Of a stretch of 64,000 nt of DNA, positions 45,998 to 53,571 are shown in pieces. The notes under the pieces were generated by a model, which searched no databases, was not told where the DNA came from, and saw nothing but the letters and a program-made list of their open reading frames with translations. Position numbers and translations under genes: made by a program. Origin of the DNA: Tahibacter soli (lineage in GTDB: Bacteria; Pseudomonadota; Gammaproteobacteria; Xanthomonadales; Rhodanobacteraceae); NCBI RefSeq assembly GCF_025717065.2, contig NZ_JAOVZO020000019.1:310001-374000 (forward strand), given 5' to 3'. Position 1 is the first letter of the stretch, and each line of letters opens with the position of its first letter.

Positions 45998-46140
45998 TTG
46001 CACTTCCTTTTGGGATCCGCCCGCGCCCGCCTCCCGGCGGTCGCTGTGCACGGCGCTTCCCGGCGCCTCGGGCGGACAGCCACACCAGCCATGTGGCATG
46101 GGGCGTAGTTTCCGGATTCGCGCTGTCCGTGTCCGTGAGC
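45964..46140 (-). ncRNA. Candidate RsmA/CsrA-binding small RNA
   Basis: Between the SGNH gene and the dioxygenase gene the minus strand can fold strongly. An 8-bp outer stem (46069-46076 with 46016-46023) encloses two hairpins: arms 46063-46067/46052-46056, and 46036-46040/46027-46031. Their loops contain GGGAA and GGGA. A single-stranded AAAAGGAAG follows, and then the terminator hairpin with an AGGATGT loop region that matches the 3' half of the CsrA/RsmA site consensus. Three more GGA triplets lie at 46111-46134. Repeated GGA in loops is the hallmark of RsmY/RsmZ/CsrB RNAs. It is also possible that this is just the long 3' UTR of the MBOAT operon. No clear promoter was found, so the 5' end is a guess. 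Confidence 0.45.
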
Positions 46141-46195
46141 TGCGCGCCGGTCGACGCGCGATGCCGCGCACGCGCCGACTGCCAACCGGTTCGCA

Positions 46196-47389
46196 CTATC
46201 GGTCGGCGCAGTCGGCCGGCGACAACGGCGGCGGCGCGTCGGCACGCACGCTCACGCGCGGCGTCAGGCGCGCGAGCGCACGCGCGTAGGCGTCGGTGTA
46301 GACCGTCGCGCACGCCGCGGAGACGTGCGAATACTCCGGAATCGCGAGCCCTCGCATCGCCGGCTCGTCGTCGAAATAGACGCCTTGCACGCCCGCGTCG
46401 CGCAGCAGCGGATCCCAGCCGCGCGCACGCGGCAGCGCCGCGACCTGCTTTTCGTGCAGCGGACCGGACGCCGGCGGTCGCAGGAAGACCACCTCGCCGC
46501 CGCGCGCGCGAATCGCCGCGACGGCCTCGCGCGTGATGCGCTGCGTCGAGGCGATCACCGCGTCGTCGAGCTTTCTCGGCGGCGCCGCGAACCAGGCGTA
46601 GCGCGCATGGTCCTGCAAAAATCCCGGCCGCTCGATCGGCGCCCACATGCGCGCCTGACGATCGTCGGTCATCGTGTACAACTTCCAAGGCCGGCCGTAC
46701 TCGCCGCGCGCGCCGGCGCGCCAGCCGTGGTCGAGGCGCCGCACCAGCTTGCTCAGCCGATAGTTGTCGTCGAGAAACGCGAGTTCGCGCGACAGCATCA
46801 CGTACAGTTGCTGCCCCGACCATTGCGACGGCGACTCGAACGCATAGCGCGCGAGCGCGTCGGTGGCGCGGCCGGGCGGGTTGCCGAAATAGTGCACTTC
46901 GGAAATGCCGACGATCAGCAAGCCGTCGAACGACGAGTGATGCGCGACGTTCTCGAGCAGGTAGCGCCCGTTCGTTCCCGGCAGCGCCAGCTGCACCGGC
47001 CGCACGCCGGTGACGCGCTCGTAGCGGTCGAGATCGGTGCCGAAAAGAATGCGCGAATCGCCGACGATCGCGACCTGCACGCCGCCCGCGTCGAGGCGCC
47101 GCCGCTGTTCCGCCCAGCCCGACGGCGAGTCGCCCAGGTCGCCGGCCGCGAGCCCGATCGCGCGCATGCGCCATTCCCACACCCCGAGCGCGAGGCAGAA
47201 AATCAGCGCCGCCGTCGCGAGCATCGCCGGCCACGGCCGCTGCGGAATCTCGCGCTCGGGCACGGGCTGCGCGACGCCCGGGCGATCGGATGCCGTGAGC
47301 CGCACGAAGCCCGGCCGGTCGACGATCGCGCGCGCATCGAGCGCCGCCTCAGAACTTGCCGTCTCAGAACTGGAAGTAGATGAAGGCAC
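46196..47389 (-). CDS. SGNH-type protein paired with an MBOAT acyltransferase
   Basis: The GTG at 47389 is chosen because GGGAGAGG lies just upstream; the gene overlaps the MBOAT 3' end by 26 bases. The 397-residue protein has one transmembrane anchor (about residues 54-72) and a periplasmic SGNH-like domain: VAIVGDSRILFG (GDS at 110-112), VQLALPGTNGRYLLENV, GLLIVGISEVHYFG, and near the end IPEYSHVSAACATVYTDAYA, where SH provides the expected His. Such proteins follow MBOAT genes in alginate- and DltB/DltD-like systems and complete transfer of acetyl or acyl groups onto extracellular polymers. The acceptor polymer is unknown. Confidence 0.82.
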   Translation of the reverse strand: MPSSTSSSETASSEAALDARAIVDRPGFVRLTASDRPGVAQPVPEREIPQRPWPAMLATAALIFCLALGVWEWRMRAIGLAAGDLGDSPSGWAEQRRRLDAGGVQVAIVGDSRILFGTDLDRYERVTGVRPVQLALPGTNGRYLLENVAHHSSFDGLLIVGISEVHYFGNPPGRATDALARYAFESPSQWSGQQLYVMLSRELAFLDDNYRLSKLVRRLDHGWRAGARGEYGRPWKLYTMTDDRQARMWAPIERPGFLQDHARYAWFAAPPRKLDDAVIASTQRITREAVAAIRARGGEVVFLRPPASGPLHEKQVAALPRARGWDPLLRDAGVQGVYFDDEPAMRGLAIPEYSHVSAACATVYTDAYARALARLTPRVSVRADAPPPLSPADCADR

Positions 47390-48779
47390 TGCCCTCTCCC
47401 TGTTCGATGGCGATCGCAAACGCGAGGCACGCCCAGATCGCGGTCAACGCCGGTGCCGGCACGCGTGCGAGCAGCGCTTCGAGCGTGCGCGCGCGCATCA
47501 GCCAGTGCGTCGCGACGATGCCGCCGACGATCGTCGCGACCGCGATCAGGTCGACGGCCGCGAGTATCGGCACCGCGTTCGCGTTCAGCCCGAACAGGCC
47601 GCCGAACACGCGCCGCGCGTCGCCGAACGTCTTGGCGCGAAAGAACACCCACGCGATGTGGACGAGAAAATATGTGAGCGCGCCGAACCCGAGCAGCGCC
47701 AGAGGTCCCGGCACATAGTTCACAAACGCCTTTTTCAACCACCGCTCGGCGCACAGATACAGTCCGTGCAGGCCGCCCCACACCGCGAACGTCCAGCTCG
47801 CGCCGTGCCACAGGCCGCCGAGCAGCATCGTTGCCATCAGCGCGAAATACGTGCGCGCCTCGCCGTGCCGGTTGCCGCCGAGCGGGATGTACAGATAGTC
47901 GCGCAGCCACGCCGACAGCGTGATGTGCCAGCGCCGCCAGAAATCGGAAAAGCCGATCGCCGCGTACGGAAAGCGGAAGTTGTCGGGCATCGCGAAACCC
48001 AGGCACATCGCCGCGCCGATCGCCGCGGTCGAATAGCCGGCGAAGTCGCAGAAGATCTGGCCGCCGAACGCGAGCGTCGCCACCCACGCGTCGAGCACGC
48101 CGGGCGCCTGCATGCCGTCGTAGACCTCCTCGACCGGCCCCGACAGAAACCCGTCGGCGATCACCACTTTCTGGAACAATCCCAAAGTCATCAGCGCGAG
48201 GCCGAAGCACAGCGGGTTCGCGCTCGCGCGGCGCGGCGTTTCGAACTGAGGCACGAGCTCGGTCGGCCGCATGATCGGTCCGGCGACGAGGTGCGGGAAG
48301 AACGTCACGAACAGCGCGTAGTCGAGAAAATTCCGCGCCGGTTCCGCGCGGCGCAGATAGATGTCGAGCGTGTACGACATCGTCGCGAACGTATAGAACG
48401 AGATGCCGACCGGCAGCACGATGTCGAGCGCGGGCGGGCGATAGTCGACGCCCGCGAGCGCCAGCGCCGCGCCGAAGTTCTCGAGCAGGAATCCGCCGTA
48501 CTTGAAGTACGCGAGCATGCCGAGGTTCGCCACGACCGACAGCAGCATCCACGCGCGGCGGTGCGAGGGGCGCTGCGCGCGCGCGAGCCCGACTGCCGCG
48601 TACCAGTCGACGACGGTCGAGATCCACAAGAGCGCGACGAACGGCGGATTCCACGCCGCGTAGAACAGATAGCTCGCGATCAAGAGGTTGATCTTGCGCG
48701 TGCGCCACGGCAGCGGCAGGTGATGCAGCACCAGCACGCACGCGAAGAACACGACGAACGTCAGCGAGTTGAACACCAT
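47364..48779 (-). CDS. MBOAT-family membrane O-acyltransferase (AlgI/DltB-like)
   Basis: A 471-residue multi-pass protein starting at ATG 48779 (MVFNSLTFVVFFACVLVLHH). Diagnostic stretches are LPVGISFYTFATMSYTLDIY, FFPHLVAGPIMRPTELVPQF, GFSDFWRRWHITLSAWLRDY, LYIPLGGNR, and the invariant-His region LLGGLWHGASWTFAVWGGLH. It should take an acetyl or acyl group from the cytoplasm across the membrane for polymer O-acylation. It is coupled to the SGNH partner by a 26-base overlap. No polysaccharide synthase gene is in the window. The in-frame extension to 48962 runs into an intergenic repeat and is rejected. Confidence 0.92.
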   Translation of the reverse strand: MVFNSLTFVVFFACVLVLHHLPLPWRTRKINLLIASYLFYAAWNPPFVALLWISTVVDWYAAVGLARAQRPSHRRAWMLLSVVANLGMLAYFKYGGFLLENFGAALALAGVDYRPPALDIVLPVGISFYTFATMSYTLDIYLRRAEPARNFLDYALFVTFFPHLVAGPIMRPTELVPQFETPRRASANPLCFGLALMTLGLFQKVVIADGFLSGPVEEVYDGMQAPGVLDAWVATLAFGGQIFCDFAGYSTAAIGAAMCLGFAMPDNFRFPYAAIGFSDFWRRWHITLSAWLRDYLYIPLGGNRHGEARTYFALMATMLLGGLWHGASWTFAVWGGLHGLYLCAERWLKKAFVNYVPGPLALLGFGALTYFLVHIAWVFFRAKTFGDARRVFGGLFGLNANAVPILAAVDLIAVATIVGGIVATHWLMRARTLEALLARVPAPALTAIWACLAFAIAIEQGEGSAFIYFQF

Positions 48780-48841
48780 GGCCCGCGCCCCCCTCGTTGC
48801 AGGCGATCCGTGCGGCGCGCGACTCGGCGAAAACAGCCAAG

Positions 48842-48985
48842 CCCTCTCCCCCAAGCGCGCAGCGTTTGGGGGAGAGGGTTGGGAGAGGGGGCGGCGTGCG
48901 GCATTTCGTCGACAACGAGGAAGTACCCGGCGTCGCCCCCTCACCCCTGCCCTCTCCCCCAAGCAAGCCGGGAGGAGAGGGAGCG
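48842..48985. repeat. Intergenic CCCTCTCCC/GGGAGAGGG repeat pair
   Basis: CCCTCTCCCCCAA at 48842-48854 is exactly complementary to 48866-48878, a 13-bp stem with an 11-base loop. A second, less perfect copy of the same element (CCCTCACCCCTGCCCTCTCC through GGGAGGAGAGGGAG) lies at about 48938-48984. Such elements are common dispersed intergenic repeats in proteobacteria. The 48780-49111 interval holds nothing else apparent apart from the promoter region of the downstream gene. Confidence 0.75.
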
Positions 48986-49111
48986 TAGAACCGGCGCGTC
49001 AAAAGCTTGTTGCAGCGCGGTCGCATTTCTCTCGCCAATCGCAACGATTGCTATCGTCTGAAACCGCGCGCGACGCCTGTTCTTTCATTTCCATTCGCCG
49101 ACACTGCGCGA

Positions 49112-49981
49112 ATGCGAAGCAAACTGTTTGTTCCCGGCACCCGGCCCGAGCTCTTCGGCAAGGCGCTCGCGGGCGCGGCCGACGCGGTGTCGTTCGACCT
49201 CGAAGACGCGGTGCCCGAAGACCGCAAGGACCAGGCGCGCGCCGATGTCGCCGCGTTCGTGCGCACCGATGCCGCGCGCGCCGCGGCCAAGCTCTTGATC
49301 GTGCGCATCAACGCGCTCGACACGCCGCATTTCGAGCGCGACGTCGACGCGCTCGCCGGCGCGGGCCTGGGTCTTTTGAACCTGCCGAAGACCGAATACG
49401 TCGAAGACGTGCGCGCCGCCGTCGCCGCGCTCGAACGTGCCGAGACCGCACACGGCGTCACGACGCCGGTGCGCCTGCTCGTCAACATCGAAACGCCGCG
49501 CGGCCTGCGCGACGCCGCGGCGATCGCCTCGGCGCATCCGCGCGTCGCGGGCCTGCAGCTCGGCCTCGCCGACCTGTTCGAACCGCACGGCATCGCGCGC
49601 CGCGATGCCGCCAACGTGCACGCCGCGTTGTTCGCGATGCGCCTGGCCGCCGCGCAAGCCGGCGTGTTCGCGGTCGACGCCGCCTACGCCGACATCCATG
49701 ACGAAGAGGGGTTTCGCGCCGAAGCGGCGATGGCGCATCGTCTGGGCTATGTCGGCAAGAGCTGCATCCATCCGCGCCAGGTCGCGCTCGCGAACGCGGC
49801 GTTCCGCCCCGGCGACGACGAAATCGAAGCCGCGCGGCGCATCGTCGCGTCGGCCGGCGACGCCCTCTCGCGCGGCATCGGCGCGTTCGTCGTGGACGGA
49901 CGCATGATCGACCTGCCGTTTCTCAAGCGCGCGCAAGCGCTCGTCGCCTCGGTCGACGGCGCACAAGGATCTTCCCGATGA
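49112..49981 (+). CDS. CitE-like CoA-ester lyase (HpcH/HpaI aldolase family)
   Basis: A 289-residue enzyme. It opens MRSKLFVPGTRPELFGKALA, followed by DAVSFDLEDAVPEDRKD (metal-binding acidic residues), LLIVRINALDTPHFERDVDA, LLVNIETPRGLRDAAAI (metal-binding Glu) and VGKSCIHPRQVALAN. This is the citrate lyase beta / malyl- or citramalyl-CoA lyase pattern. It should cleave or form a C-C bond of a 3-hydroxy-acyl-CoA. The ATG lacks a clear Shine-Dalgarno sequence; TTG codons at 49007-49012 are alternatives but lie in a repeat-rich leader. It is first in a set with a transporter (ATGA overlap). A CaiB-type CoA transferase at the end of the locus could make its substrate. Confidence 0.88.
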   Translation: MRSKLFVPGTRPELFGKALAGAADAVSFDLEDAVPEDRKDQARADVAAFVRTDAARAAAKLLIVRINALDTPHFERDVDALAGAGLGLLNLPKTEYVEDVRAAVAALERAETAHGVTTPVRLLVNIETPRGLRDAAAIASAHPRVAGLQLGLADLFEPHGIARRDAANVHAALFAMRLAAAQAGVFAVDAAYADIHDEEGFRAEAAMAHRLGYVGKSCIHPRQVALANAAFRPGDDEIEAARRIVASAGDALSRGIGAFVVDGRMIDLPFLKRAQALVASVDGAQGSSR

Positions 49982-52380
49982 ACTTCGCGCGGCGTTTCGT
50001 TCTGACCTTCGCCGCGCTCGCCGCGTGCGCGGCGGCACATGCCGAAAGCCTCGTCGGCGTCGCCGCCGGCACGCTGCCGCCGCTCGATGCGACGACCGCG
50101 CCGACGCTCGCGGCGATCGACGGTCGCACCGTCGCCTTCGTCGGCGACGCCGCCTGGCGGCTCGACGGCGAGACGTGGACGCGCCTGACCGCCGCACCGC
50201 TCGCGCCCGCGGCGATCGCCGGCGACGGCACGCGCGCGTTTGCGCTCGTCGCCACGGCGAACGGCACGGTCGATCAGGTCAAACGTCTCACGACGAGCGG
50301 CACGACGCTCGACGCCGCGGCGCTGCCGCCGCTGCCGTCCGCGCTGACGCAGGCGCGAGGCGCGTTCGGCGGGGCGGCGCTGACCGTCGCCGGCCTCGAC
50401 GCCACCGGCAAGCCGACGCTGTGGCGCATCGCGCCCGACGCGTCGACGCCAGCGTGGGAACGCATCGCGCCGTGGCCCGGCGACGCCGCGCCGACCGCAC
50501 TCATGACGCAGGCCGGTCTGTTGTACGTCACGCTCGCGAACCCCGCCGGCGACCGGCTGTGGCGCTACGGCGCCGACGCGCAATGGCATGAACTGGCGGC
50601 GGCGCCGGGGCACGTCGTCGCCGGTTCCGCGCGCGCGCTCGGCCAGGCGCATCTGCTGATGCTCGTCCGCGACGCCGCGAACGCGCAGGCGGCGCCGACA
50701 CTCTCGACGTTCCACACGATCACCGGCGCGTGGGCGGCATTGCCGCCGGCCGCGACCGGCGGCGCGCGCAGCGCGGCGCCGCGCGGCAACGGCCTCGTCT
50801 GGGACGTCGCAGGCGGCGACGGTCGCGTCGCGTTCGCCACCGCCGAGCCGAAGTCCGGCAAGCTCTTGCTGCGCTGGCTCGACTGGATCGTCATCGTCGT
50901 CTATCTCGCGTCGATGGTCGGCATGGGGCTGTATTTCTATCTGCGCGAAAAGCGCAATTCGACGTCCGACTTCTTCGTCGGCGGCCGTCAGATTCCGTTC
51001 TGGGCCGCGGGCATCAGCCTGTACGCGGCGAACACGAGTTCGATCAGCTTCATCGCGATTCCGGCGAAGGCGTTCGAAACGAACTGGCAATACCTCACGA
51101 ACAATCTCGTCGCGGTCATGGGCCTCATGTTCGTCGGCGCGGTGATCGTGCCGCTGTTGCGCCGGCTCGATCTGATGAGCGTGTTCTCGTACCTCGAAAC
51201 GCGCTTCAACCCGACGATCCGCATGTTCGCCAGCGCCCTTTGCATCGTCATGCAGATCGGCAGCCGCATGAGCGTGATCCTGTTCCTGCCCGCGCTCGCG
51301 ATCGCGACGATCACCGGCATCGACGTCGTCTGGAGCATCCTGCTCATGGGCGGATTCACGATCGTCTACACCGCGATGGGCGGCATGAAGGCGGTGATCT
51401 GGACCGACGTCGTGCAGGTGGCCGTGAAGATGGGCGGCGCGATTTTTGCGATCGTGTTCGTCGCGTGGCATCTCGACGGCGGCTTCGTCGAGATGGCGAA
51501 GGTGGCGCTCGCCGAAGACAAGACGAAGCTGCTCGACTTCAGCTTCGACCTGACGAAGGCGACGGTGTGGGGCTTCGTCTTCCTCGTCGTGTTCGACGTG
51601 GTGCTGACGTTTCCGAAAGACCAGGTGCTGATGCAGCGCACGCTGTCGACGAGTTCGGACAAGGAAGCCGGCCGCTCGATCTGGGCGTTCGCCGCGATCA
51701 TGATCCCGGGCGGCTTCATCTTCTATTCGATCGGCACGGCGCTGTACGTGTACTACAAGGCCAATCCCGAACGGCTCGATCCGCTCCTGCCGATCGACGC
51801 GACGTTTCCGCTGTTCATCGCGGCCGAGCTTCCGATCGGCGTGACGGGCCTCATCATCGCGGGCATCTTCGCGGCGGCCATGGCGACGCTGTCGTCGATC
51901 ATGAACAGCGTGGCGACGCTCGCCTCGGTCGACTTCTACGAAAAACTCGCGAAAAATCCGACGCCGAAAAAGAGCGTGCTGTTCGCCGAGATCGCGACGG
52001 TCGCGACGGGGCTCGTCGGCATCGGCGTGGCGCTGGTGCTGTCGCGGTTCGACATCCGCTCGCTGTTCGACGTGTCGATCGAACTTGCGGGCCTGCTCGG
52101 CGGCGGGTTCGCCGGCGCGTACACGCTCGGCATGTTCACGCGGCGCGCCAATTCGCAGGGCGTCGCGATCGGCGTGATCGGCAGCATCGCGCTGACGCTC
52201 GTCGCGTGGTCGATGCGCCTCGTGCATCCGTATTTCTACCTCGCGATCTCGATCGCGCTGTGCATCGTGATCGGGTATGTCGCGAGTCTGGCATTTCCCG
52301 CGCCGACACGGTCGCTGGACGGTTTGACGATTTATTCGCGGGCGAAAGGCAAGGCTGCGCAGGCCGGCGCCGGCGCGTAG
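49978..52380 (+). CDS. Kelch-like domain fused to a sodium:solute symporter
   Basis: Its ATG overlaps the stop of the lyase gene. A signal peptide (MNFARRFVLTFAALAACAAA) leads into a periplasmic domain of about 280 residues with kelch/NanM-like blades (AWRLDGETWTRLTAAPLAP, PTLWRIAPDASTPAWERIAP, GDRLWRYGADAQWHELAAAP). From about residue 302 follows an SSS (SLC5) transporter: LDWIVIVVYLASMVGMGLYF, STSDFFVGGRQIPFWAAGIS, YAANTSSISFIAIPAKAF, and further helices to the C-terminus. The transporter imports a sugar or sugar acid with sodium. The kelch part may bind or isomerise the ligand before transport, as NanM does for sialic acid (inference). Confidence 0.9.
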   Translation: MNFARRFVLTFAALAACAAAHAESLVGVAAGTLPPLDATTAPTLAAIDGRTVAFVGDAAWRLDGETWTRLTAAPLAPAAIAGDGTRAFALVATANGTVDQVKRLTTSGTTLDAAALPPLPSALTQARGAFGGAALTVAGLDATGKPTLWRIAPDASTPAWERIAPWPGDAAPTALMTQAGLLYVTLANPAGDRLWRYGADAQWHELAAAPGHVVAGSARALGQAHLLMLVRDAANAQAAPTLSTFHTITGAWAALPPAATGGARSAAPRGNGLVWDVAGGDGRVAFATAEPKSGKLLLRWLDWIVIVVYLASMVGMGLYFYLREKRNSTSDFFVGGRQIPFWAAGISLYAANTSSISFIAIPAKAFETNWQYLTNNLVAVMGLMFVGAVIVPLLRRLDLMSVFSYLETRFNPTIRMFASALCIVMQIGSRMSVILFLPALAIATITGIDVVWSILLMGGFTIVYTAMGGMKAVIWTDVVQVAVKMGGAIFAIVFVAWHLDGGFVEMAKVALAEDKTKLLDFSFDLTKATVWGFVFLVVFDVVLTFPKDQVLMQRTLSTSSDKEAGRSIWAFAAIMIPGGFIFYSIGTALYVYYKANPERLDPLLPIDATFPLFIAAELPIGVTGLIIAGIFAAAMATLSSIMNSVATLASVDFYEKLAKNPTPKKSVLFAEIATVATGLVGIGVALVLSRFDIRSLFDVSIELAGLLGGGFAGAYTLGMFTRRANSQGVAIGVIGSIALTLVAWSMRLVHPYFYLAISIALCIVIGYVASLAFPAPTRSLDGLTIYSRAKGKAAQAGAGA

Positions 52381-52404
52381 CACGGCTTTCGGCGCTTGCT
52401 TTGG

Positions 52405-52488
52405 CTCGTCATCCCAGCGAAAGCTGGGATCCCGCTTTTCGGGCGTCGAAAGCAACGGCTGGATCCCAGCTTTCGCTGGGATGACGAG
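52405..52488. repeat. REP-like inverted repeat pair (28-bp arms)
   Basis: The 28 bases at 52405-52432 and at 52461-52488 are perfect reverse complements separated by a 28-base spacer, and each arm is itself a small hairpin around ATCCCAGCGAAAGCTGGGAT. This is the widespread dispersed element that gives the spurious peptide VIPAKAGI when translated. It sits between the symporter stop and the LysR start and may end the first transcript. Confidence 0.88.
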
Positions 52489-52526
52489 CGAAGAATCGAC
52501 GAGCTGCAGCAACGCGAGGCTCCACC

Positions 52527-53414
52527 GTGGACACCGAATTCCTCAAAACCTACGTCGCCGTCGCCGATCACGGTTCGATGGCCGCCGCCGCGCGCCTGCT
52601 CAACATCACGCCGGCCGCCGTCGCGCAGCAGATCCGCACGCTCGAGCGCGACGTCGGCGCGCCGCTGATCGCGCGCGTCGGGCGCACCGTCAGCATCACC
52701 GAGGCCGGCGCGCGCATCCTCGCGCGCGCGCGCACGCTGCTGCGCGATCTCGACGAGCTGCGCGCCGTCGCCACAGACGACGCCATCGCCGGCGAGCTGC
52801 GCCTCGGCGCATGCCCGACCGCGCTCTCGGGCATGCTGCCCGACATCCTCGCGCTGATGGTCGAACGCTTTCCGCGCATCAAGGTGTTCATCAAGCCCGG
52901 CTACTCGGCCGACCTGTATCGCGCGGTCGAAGGCGGCGATCTCGACGGCGCCGTCGTGCTGCAGGCGCCGTACGCGTTGCCGAAAACCTGCGATTCGCAA
53001 CTGCTGCGCGAAGAACCGCTGATCGTGCTCGCGCCCGAAAACGCGCCGAGCCGCGACCCGCACGAGCTGCTCTCGACGCAGCCGCTGATCCGCTACGACC
53101 GCAACCAGTGGGGCGGCCGCCTCGCCGACGAGTACCTGCGCATGGCGCAGATCACGCCGCAGGAGCGCTTCGAACTCAACGCGCTGAACGCGATAGCGGT
53201 GATGGTCGACCGCGGCCTCGGCGTGTCGCTCGTGCCCGACTGGGCGCGTCCGTGGCCCGAAGGACTGCGCCTGCTGCGGCTGCCGGTGCCGATGCCGTTC
53301 GACTCGCGGCGCATCGTCGCGGTGTGGTCGCGCTCGACGATCCGCATCCGGCTCGTCACCGTTTTCCTGCAGCAGGCGCGTGTTGCGATGCAGCTACAAG
53401 CAAAAAAATCTTGA
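52527..53414 (+). CDS. LysR-family transcriptional regulator of the sugar locus
   Basis: The GTG at 52527, with GCGAGG about 7 bases upstream, starts a 295-residue LysR protein: winged helix-turn-helix DTEFLKTYVAVADHGSMAAA, ARLLNITPAAVAQQIRTLER, then the effector domain from GELRLGACPTALSGMLPDIL. It is flanked by the transporter gene and the TonB receptor gene, both in the same direction, so it is the best candidate local regulator of the locus. Its effector is probably a sugar acid or other acidic intermediate, but this cannot be read from the sequence. Confidence 0.9.
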   Translation: MDTEFLKTYVAVADHGSMAAAARLLNITPAAVAQQIRTLERDVGAPLIARVGRTVSITEAGARILARARTLLRDLDELRAVATDDAIAGELRLGACPTALSGMLPDILALMVERFPRIKVFIKPGYSADLYRAVEGGDLDGAVVLQAPYALPKTCDSQLLREEPLIVLAPENAPSRDPHELLSTQPLIRYDRNQWGGRLADEYLRMAQITPQERFELNALNAIAVMVDRGLGVSLVPDWARPWPEGLRLLRLPVPMPFDSRRIVAVWSRSTIRIRLVTVFLQQARVAMQLQAKKS

Positions 53415-53571
53415 GCCTGAAACTACGGCGGCCCGATTCCTTTCCCCGCGAGCGGCGGTGAGACTCACCCTCGATCGGACGCAACGAGCGATACGCGCCG
53501 ACGTCAAGCCGCGCGCGTTCGGACATCCCGCGCGACGAGCCACCATAAGAATCACCTCGGGGGGTTTACCC

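Noticed and set aside
45964..46140. Cobalamin riboswitch or signal recognition particle RNA in the structured intergenic region
   Set aside because: The conserved B12-box and the GGAAGGAAGCAG-like SRP loop are absent; only the GGA-in-loop pattern remained convincing.
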